From: Fragum whitleyi
Taxonomy: Eukaryota > Mollusca > Bivalvia > Cardiida > Cardiidae
Assembly (NCBI GenBank): GCA_948146395.1
Contig: OX411544.1
Span: forward strand, 33,500,457-33,564,456
Reading direction: 5' to 3'
DNA: 64,000 nt
The notes below the pieces were generated by a model. The model was not told the origin of the DNA and did not search any database. It saw nothing but the letters and a program-made list of their open reading frames with translations. The position numbers were made by a program, and so were the translations under genes. Shown piece by piece: positions 56,819 through 64,000 of this stretch (its first letter is position 1; every line of letters begins with the position of its first letter).

Positions 56819-59546
56819 TAATAGATTCAACGGAAGGCAAGAAGATTAGTGCAAGTCGAAGTCCACCTCTAAATGGCTAAGTGCAACCTGAACATATTAA
56901 ATAATCAAAGCACTGAAAGTACTGAAGGTGGACATTTCTAGTGGCTTTGTAGTGAAAAGAACGAGACCAAATGGGAAACTATACATGTAAATGTATGATG
57001 AATGTAAAATGTTTGGACCAATGTTCTGCTAGTTTCAATGTTAATGCAAACTTTACAGGATTTTTACTAACTTTCGTAAACCTATGTGTACGGCTCATAA
57101 TACGAATTTTAATCAATACCCAGATCGTCCTTTTTTGATTGGCGGGTCACATACATAATTAGGGTTATAAACGATTCCTGATATTTTCACAAATAAACGA
57201 AACACAGTATGCTCCAAGTATTTTTTCATCTCTATTTTTTCAAACGAAAACTACTTCATATGTATGCGAGGCGTAGTTGTCTTAACTTTTTTTGGTTTTC
57301 TATTTGTTTCACTCCTTGATGTCAGAGTGACGTTTCCCGATACATGATTATGTATACCTTATTGAATTCGTAATTCGAAGTTTCAAAATTACTTTAATAT
57401 CATATCATTATGGTTTTTTTTATTATTTTTTTTTTGTAAATTTTATATTGTGTCATTATCATAAGCGACCGTTTGAAATAAATATAGATTTTAAACGCCT
57501 GACACCAAAGCATATTTACTGACTTCAAATAAAAGTAATGAGATCGTGAAAATTCATTAAAAAATAAGGAATTTCACAAATATTTCATAGACCCTATTTT
57601 TCTTTTCTATTGCTCATGATGCAATATCTGTGAAGACATCAACACAAACCGAGAGCCCAAAACGAGAACGACAATGTGAAACAACCCAACACTTTATTAT
57701 TATTACGCATAATTAATCTTATCACGATTTTTGGATCAATTCAGTTTCACTATGTCATTAGTAAGATTCCGATAAACTCTTCCAAGTGTTGAAATGGATA
57801 GAAACTACGCAAAACGTTGAGCGATACGTTTATGTTTCCCAACACCGTTCGCGACGTCAGTGCATTTTTTTTAACTCAAGAGGCCGAGAATAAATACTAT
57901 CGCAAGAAAATTATTTGGCGATATATGTAAGTCGATTCTGAATATTCGAACCTTGTCAATGCACTAAAGGTCTAATAACCAAAGAGGGAATTATATATTT
58001 TGAGCAAGAAACTCTTTCTTTTTCTTTCTTAAGTTTTAATAAGACTTTACATTAAGAACAACATCAACAAGTGGATACCAGCAAAAATGCTTAAGTAAAA
58101 GTTGTAGACGGCATTTGTACTTTTTAGAAAAGAGCAAACACTTTCTGTTTTTCCCAGTGCCTAATCGCAAGCATTTTTTCATCTGAATCTGCTAATTTTT
58201 GTGATAACCCTTGTTATGCTGAACAAAAAAAAAACCTTTTGCTGAAATTGCATGAAATCAACGTACTAAAGGTACTTTTTTTCACTAATTTAAGTAAGTT
58301 TTTATTTACGAATACATTTTTTAAACATTTCTAATTTAGAAATGAAAAATAGTTGGTATATACATATGTGCAATCTGATCACGACCCGTACTTCCTGATT
58401 CCGGATTCAGCATAAAAAAGGTTAATGATTAACTAGTAACTTAAAGGTACATATCCACAAAAAGTACCAAACACCATTGATTAATGGACATATCATCTCT
58501 CGCAAATACAGCTGCAGTTTCAAAGTTAAAATCGATCATTCAAATTTTATATACGCATCATAACGCATAAGTTCGCACTCGCTTTAACTTTTATTGCATG
58601 AGTGATAGACAGAGAGATGTCAGCATGAGGTCACTAAGATATCGTAACAAAAGCTGATTCATTGGAAGATTCCTAAATCTAAATGTCGCTTGTTGCATAA
58701 AGTTGAATTGTAAGGCGCATAGTTTCCGTGAAGATTTCTTAGGAATATTAGGGATTTTAAGTAGGAAAACGAATCTTTCACTCAACAATTCGAAAATTGT
58801 TCCAAATGGTGTTTTGAAAATCATACCCAAGCGGCATTTTCGCATCTTCTCCAACGAACGTACCTTTGGTTATTAAATTGCTATAGACGGTTAAAGAACT
58901 AAGGGTATAGCACAATGCAAATATACCGTCTGCTTCTATTTGGCCCACACTATCAAATTAGGTCGCATGAAAGCGTATTTGCTACATGTTGTCTCCCATA
59001 AAGCGGACCACCAGTTCAGACATTTACATGTAGATTTTATCTCCCTAAGACCACGGGAAAACCCCAATAGGCAAACTACCGCCTTGTCGCTGAATAATAT
59101 TCTAACGCGAAAGATTAGTACGCGTGGTCAAGCTTTGGGACCTGATCTTTCATTTGAAGGGCGTTTTTGAATAATATACAAACTTTATAGAATTCTTGTG
59201 TAATGCCATTTGCAAAATGCACAGTTTTCTGACAGCTACAAGTCTTGAAAAAGAGGAAATTGAACGATAAAGGGCTCTTCGTTTTTGAAAAGCTACTAGC
59301 ATCCGACTGGATTGTTCCCACGTAGTATATAAAACTGGTGAACATAAACGTCCACCAAAATACATTCTGTTCTATTTGAATTGGTTTATTTTTCACGCAC
59401 AGCGATACATACATACGGTGTTGTGAGGTTTCGACAATCACGATTGCCGACGATCACTATATGCAAGTCAGGCGTTGCCTGGATGCAAAACAAAAGAGAA
59501 TTCCGAATAAAAAACTATAACAAATGAAATACTTTAATTGATTGCA
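56819..59546. other. No gene recognised
   Basis: AT-rich. A stray TGACCCGTC-type MITE end (TTTTTTGATTGGCGGGTCAC) lies at 57130-57150. Frames of 76-108 codons near 58591-59441 have no signal peptide, domain or splice context; those near 59150-59440 lie downstream of gene C's stop. Confidence 0.4.
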
Positions 59547-59552
59547 TTTATT
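59547..59552 (-). promoter_or_regulatory. Poly(A) signal of gene C
   Basis: AATAAA on the minus strand, about 35 nt after gene C's stop codon, the best-placed canonical signal among the three family genes. Confidence 0.55.
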
Positions 59553-59586
59553 TTGATATTTTTAGCCGCATGACAAGGAGGCAGCT

Positions 59587-59708
59587 TTACATACAACCCA
59601 CGGGACCATTTCCGACCAAACACATGCACGTCCTGACTGCTCCATTTACAAAAAAGGGTCCGAAAGATCTGTTTGGGATTGGTCGTCCGTTAAAACCCCT
59701 GCAAAAAC
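59587..59708 (-). CDS. Gene C: 4-cysteine peptide, second exon only
   Basis: On the minus strand CTCTCTTTTCAG precedes an exon that, read in phase 1 as in genes A and B, gives (G)FCRGFNGRPIPNRSFGPFF, then VNGAVRTCMCLVGNGPVGCM and stop. Cysteine spacing is C-x24-C-x-C-x8-C. GRPIP is shared with gene A, but all five codons differ in the third base; FCR and the VNG/SNG region are shared with gene B. A canonical AATAAA follows. No 73-nt signal-peptide exon was found between here and 64000; introns of 3.3 and 5.2 kb in the relatives make it likely that it lies beyond the window. If exon 1 is 73 nt, the precursor is 64 residues. Extracellular peptide of unknown role. Confidence 0.7.
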
Positions 59709-59806
59709 CTGAAAAGAGAGTTTGATAAGCCGGACTAACGACTCGTTGACCATGGCCTTACATCTCAAAAGACAGGTCGATTGAAGAATCAAACACCATT
59801 AGCTCA

Positions 59807-60199
59807 TTTCCGTTTATTTATCGTCGCTATCGAAGCATATGCCCATATGAGCGACGCCCCCAGAAGACGGTAAGTTGTTATGGGGGATAGTGCAAGGATG
59901 AATTACGAAACTACTGATAAGATCTGCCATGCTTCTTTAACGTAATCGGTGTAAAGCACAGCCTCACAGGACCTCGGTTTAACGTGTCATCCGAAAGACG
60001 ATTAGTTTGTAAGTGTGACAGCCAGGGAAACCATTAGTTCAGGTAATATATATTACTTGAACTTATGACTTATATATATAACGTCGGATGAGACGTTAAA
60101 CCGAGGTCCCGTGAGACGGTGGTTCTAACACTAACCGTCTTCTGGCGGCGGCGCTGATATGGGCAAATGCTACTGTAAGCGACGACTAATAAACGGAAA
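59807..60199. repeat. Double-armed foldback repeat
   Basis: The outer arms (59807-59871 and 60133-60199) share TTTCCGTTTATT, GCCCATAT and CAGAAGACGGT in inverted order. The inner arms (59967-60001 and 60082-60116) share ACCTCGGTTTAACGT and CATCCG. It lies about 100 bp upstream of gene C exon 2, inside its presumed intron. Confidence 0.65.
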
Positions 60200-60260
60200 T
60201 TAACAAAAGTAAGAGCAGTGTAAGCGCGTGTTACGCTTGACCGCAGGTACTGGAATATTT

Positions 60261-60522
60261 GACTCGTCACGCGAAAATGACCATCTGGAAATTCTGTAAA
60301 TAAATATTTGAAAAAGAGATTGGTTCTCTTATAGGCCAAACAGCTGTCGCATTCCGAAAATTCCTTCACACAAAGGTAGATTGATCACTCTAGATTTTAA
60401 GAATACCTGAAAAGCGAAAAGTTTTGACCCTAGTCTGTCTGCGCAATCCGCGCAGTCTGACTAGGATCGACACTTTGCACACTACCCAGATGGTCCCTCC
60501 CTTTTTGCATGACGGGTCACAT
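60261..60522. mobile_element. MITE with TGACCCGTC ends, copy 3
   Basis: The left end is GACTCGTCACGCGAAAATGA and the complement of the right end is TGACCCGTCATGCAAAAAGG. The inner stem GACCCTAGTCTGTCTGCGCA / CCGCGCAGTCTGACTAGG is nearly perfect. Closest to copy 2 at 44933. Confidence 0.75.
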
Positions 60523-63500
60523 ATGAAAAAAAAGCACAAGCCATAATATTTATATACTCTTCAAAAAACTTCCTTGACATTATATACATATTTTAATTAA
60601 GACAGAATTATCTTTATATCTTAAGTAAAGTAAGTCAAAGAGGGTGGAGCCAAAGCTTCTTTTCAATAAATTAAAACAGAATAAATGTTTCCTGTTCAAA
60701 GATTTGAAAAAGTGACGTCGATTAAGACAATTACGTCGAATGTCGTAGGCTCGACCTCTTGAATCTTAACCTTAAAGAAATATTACAGATAAACAACATT
60801 TGCACGTAAAAACTTAACCAAGATTTCTAAGTCCGAAAGGGTTAAAATTCACTAAATTAAATATCAGGGTATTGAATCTTTGTCTAGAGGCTGATATTAT
60901 GGTCACAGAAGCATGTGCAAAGTTTCAAAGCAATAGCTATAATAAAAACAGAGATTTTAATCACTTGCACGTAAAACTTAACCAAAGCATTACGCTGACG
61001 CCGACACTGACGCCGACGCCCGGGTGACTGGAATAGCCCCCCCCCTATTCTTCGAATAGTCGAGCTAATAAAGCACTGAGATGCTTAAAAGTGGTGCTAG
61101 AGGTTGGAAATAGTGTGTCCCGAAACAGCAAAGTCATTTACAACGGCTTGTCTTATGAATCCTGCCTTAAAGCGACTATTAGCATTATGACGTTGTTCCT
61201 CTGCACATTTAACCATATTTCATTTCAAATCTGTGCAAAGAGTTTTTCTTCCAAAAACGATTTAGTAGTGGCATTTCATCAACAGCATAATGTAGAACTT
61301 TAAGTAATATCTATTGAATCTAAAAGTTTACGCGCTTTGTGAAAAAGGCAGATTTTGTCTAATAATACGTCGACGTCGATTGGCAGAGACGCTATTAAGC
61401 AATTCAGCGCAATATGGATGAATTTCTTGAAATATATTAACAGTTTACAAAACAATCAGTTATCATCGAAGTATTTATTTTATTAAAGAAAAAAATTCGA
61501 TGTTAAATAACATTTTTGAAGAGTATACATGTGTGTTGTAATTGGTGGTTTTTAAATAATATTATATGCAAACGCAGTGGAAACGTATTTATCAAAAATG
61601 CACTATTCATTCTGTTCTTTTTTTTCAAATGGTCTATTTTTATTTACTTTCTATATACAAAGAAACAATTTGACATTGTGTGTTTTAACTCAAAACAGTA
61701 GAACAGCGAACACCACTGTTCAATTTTTGGCCTATATGGGACTACTTTTATCTTGATAGTTGATATGGATTTAAGAGATAACGTTGCATTTGCACCAATA
61801 CAAGAACGGTTTTCTCACATCTTCAACGTTGTCTTCCATAATTAGACTAGGCGGCATTTTCTGAACGAGGCTTATTTTTCGACTTGGTTCAACATACCTG
61901 CCAGAAAAGGTCTGACTGCAGAAATGCAATCTTTAAACCTTCCTGGACACGGCCAGCCACGTTGTAATATCAAATTGTGGTATACATTTTTTGTTACGGA
62001 CCCCTTTTTAGTCATACCCTATGCGCTAATAATGAAAGAAAAATAGGGACTTACGAACCCAAGTACTTATTATAAACACCATGTAAGAAATTTCTGAGCC
62101 ATATTTATGAGTTCTTATCATTGGTTATTGAGAATTGTTAATAAAGCGTTAATATACACAATTCAGAATACGCTTATATCATGGTAAACGCTCTTTTTTC
62201 ATCAGTTAGTTTACCCCACCCACCACCGTATAACGACTATGTGACTTTTTGTAACTTTCTGAAAAAAGTGGATTAACGTATTTTCCTAATAATCGCATTT
62301 AAAGTTAATTGGTAACTTGACAGGCTCTGTTATCTTTTCGAAATAAATTTAATTAAACATTTGTGCATTGACCGCAGAGAAAGCTCAAATTACATAAAAG
62401 TCTTTGATACTCAATGATTCGGGTATTTGGAGTTACACTATAATAGTGTATTTTACTGTTTTACTCTCTAACATAATCGTTACTCTTTTCTACTTAATCA
62501 CTTCTAGAACCTTAGGTGTTGTCCAAAGCTAATGTAATTGTAAAAGTATGGTGGTAAAGTGTACGCAGAGAAGTATCTATAGGCTATTAGTCATACTATT
62601 ATTACATGAGCAGGAAGATATTTTATCGGCGATTTGTTTCCCTCCTCCTTATCTATGATAGCAACCAGAAACATTTTCATTATATTTTAGATAAAAGACT
62701 TTCTTTTGCACATAATTTGGGTTGAGATTTGCATCTTAAGCTCTTTGAAATCGTTATATAAAAACACCTTATCTCAAAAAACGAATATCCCTCTATCCGA
62801 CTATTATTTTGTACAACATAAAAATTGTGTTAGTTGAAAGAGATTTTAGAAATTTTATTCGATAATGCGTTGCTATACTTTTAGGGTCGTTGATATAAGA
62901 ATTGATCATAAGTATGTTTGGTGTACGCAGAGAACTTAAATTGGCAAGAGATTCAAATCTCAGAATTAAACGCATAAAACGGATGCAATATTACTCTGAT
63001 TCTGGCCTAAATCATTTATCTTATTAAATAATGATCACATTTTATCGGATAGCGTTTATTGCTTGCGGAAAGGCTCATTCAGATCCATGCAATAATCATA
63101 TGGATCGTTGGGTCGAAATTCTTTTTTGAAAAAGAGATTTATTAAATTATTTCAGTTGATAGACCTCAAATAAGAAGTAGTTCATTTTATAAACGTGTAC
63201 TTTAGGAGCTTACACTCTCACATACTTATTTATTTATTTATTTTTGTAAATCAATACATCGTTATTTCTTTTTCTTCTTTTTTACTGATCAGTTGTACAT
63301 GACATGTCGGGCAAAAAGGTACTTTTAAATAAACCCACGACATGTCAGACAAAAAGGGATCACAAAAGTAACTAACTCGGAGCATTAAAGTTTTATTCTT
63401 TTCGCCATAAGTTAACACATACTTTACTAATTTAATTTTCAGAGAGCACCAGCTGGGTTAAATAATAGATCTTTCTAATCCCTTTATTAACAAAATGCAG

Positions 63501-64000
63501 AAGAAGCGACGTTGCTGTTCGCAATGTATATATCGGACAAAAAAGTTTTCGATTATCATTTTGATTTTTATCTTGATAATGCCCTTCGATTTTACGGTCA
63601 TTTTTTGTTCATTGCGTCTAAAATTCTGTGACAGAATTCGGTAATAACTAAGTCTTGATACAAAAAAAAAAAAAAAAAAAAAACATAATCAGAGAAAGCT
63701 TCGTTAAAAATATTATTAATGGAAAAGTTGTATAAATAAGAAGCGTGAAGTCATATCACTATGTTACTGTATGTATCAAATGAAGGTAAAGATTTTATAT
63801 TTCCTCCATTTATGCAATAAAGTATTTACATGCTTCAAATCAAATCTGTGTGACGCCGTTAAGTAATTCTTTGCCATTCACCATTTCAGGCCAGAATATG
63901 TGCATTGTGAGCTTGGGAACGACTATCCGAAAACTTTGCTCACTATTTATAGTCAATAGGCATATCCGTCCATTTCAATAAAATAACCACCAGCACAATC
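60523..64000. other. No gene recognised
   Basis: AT-rich. An A23 run is at 63662-63684 and a C9 run near 61040. GACATGTCGGGCAAAAAGGT (63301) is echoed by GACATGTCAGACAAAAAGGG (63340), worn MITE-like phrases. A 49-codon plus-strand frame at 63496-63645 (MQKKRRCC..., then a hydrophobic stretch FSIIILIFILIMPFDF) follows a TTTCAG at 63442. It could be the start of a type II membrane protein but is unsupported. Confidence 0.4.

Noticed and set aside
59115..59441. 108-codon minus frame downstream of gene C
   Set aside because: It lies past gene C's stop and poly(A) signal, with no signal peptide or splice site.
61880..62020. Minus-strand stretch open in phase 1 up to a strong donor (CTGGCAG|GTATGT), a possible first exon for gene C
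   Set aside because: It encodes MTKKGSVTKN-type residues without a signal peptide, unlike the 73-nt first exons of A and B; no other support.
62640..62690. Minus-strand ATG with MKMFLVAII, a possible signal-peptide start for gene C
   Set aside because: The hydrophobic run is only about seven residues, charged residues follow, and no GT donor occurs in phase 1 at the right distance.

Overview
The window is AT-rich eukaryotic DNA (about one third G+C by eye) and looks like an intergenic or intronic stretch of a marine invertebrate genome, most likely a bivalve mollusc. That assignment is inference. It rests on the kinds of dispersed repeats present: an element opening with an AGCTCACCTGAGCAC...GTGCTCAGGTGAGCT hairpin, tRNA-headed SINEs, LINE debris and very many short inverted-repeat transposons. 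The few genes have short exons and introns of 3-5 kb. I see no operons, rRNA genes, CRISPR arrays or viral genes.

The main result is a family of three small secreted cysteine-rich peptide genes, found by reading splice sites. Gene A (+, 41138-44702) and gene B (-, 21200-15773) each have a 73-nt exon encoding a signal peptide, a phase-1 intron and a short exon encoding the mature peptide. Gene C (-, 59708-59587) shows only the second exon; its first exon was not found and may lie past 64000. All three share C-x24-C-x-C-x(7-10)-C. A and C share the residues GRPIP, but all five codons differ at the third base, which indicates selection on the protein. Gene A ends in Gly-Arg-Lys, a possible amidation signal. 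The function is unknown; the spacing resembles a half von Willebrand C domain.

Layout: 1-3.2 kb holds a LINE 3' end, a solo hairpin end and complex repeats. 6.5-10.6 kb holds two divergently oriented reverse transcriptase relics with a decayed Cys-rich coding fragment between them. 10.7-11.65 kb is a tandem array of about 155-bp units. 12.3-15.1 kb holds two TIR elements and a 2-kb element with nine 165-bp units. 15.8-21.2 kb is gene B, whose intron carries a cluster of tRNA-like SINE heads. 23.7-25.1 kb is a 1.4-kb mariner-type element without transposase. 30.2-31.6 kb holds a C2H2 zinc-finger reading frame with one frameshift, then a LINE C-terminus. 41.1-44.7 kb is gene A, with at least five transposon insertions in its intron. 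49.3-50.8 kb holds a SINE and tandem duplications. 53.9-55.8 kb is a second copy of the 2-kb element. 59.6 kb is gene C exon 2.

The commonest component is one TIR element of about 440 bp (TA target site, ends CAGTTAAC...GTTAACTG, central 65-nt palindrome). It has at least a dozen near-complete copies plus fragments, and I found no transposase for it here. Several insertions are nested, which gives relative ages.
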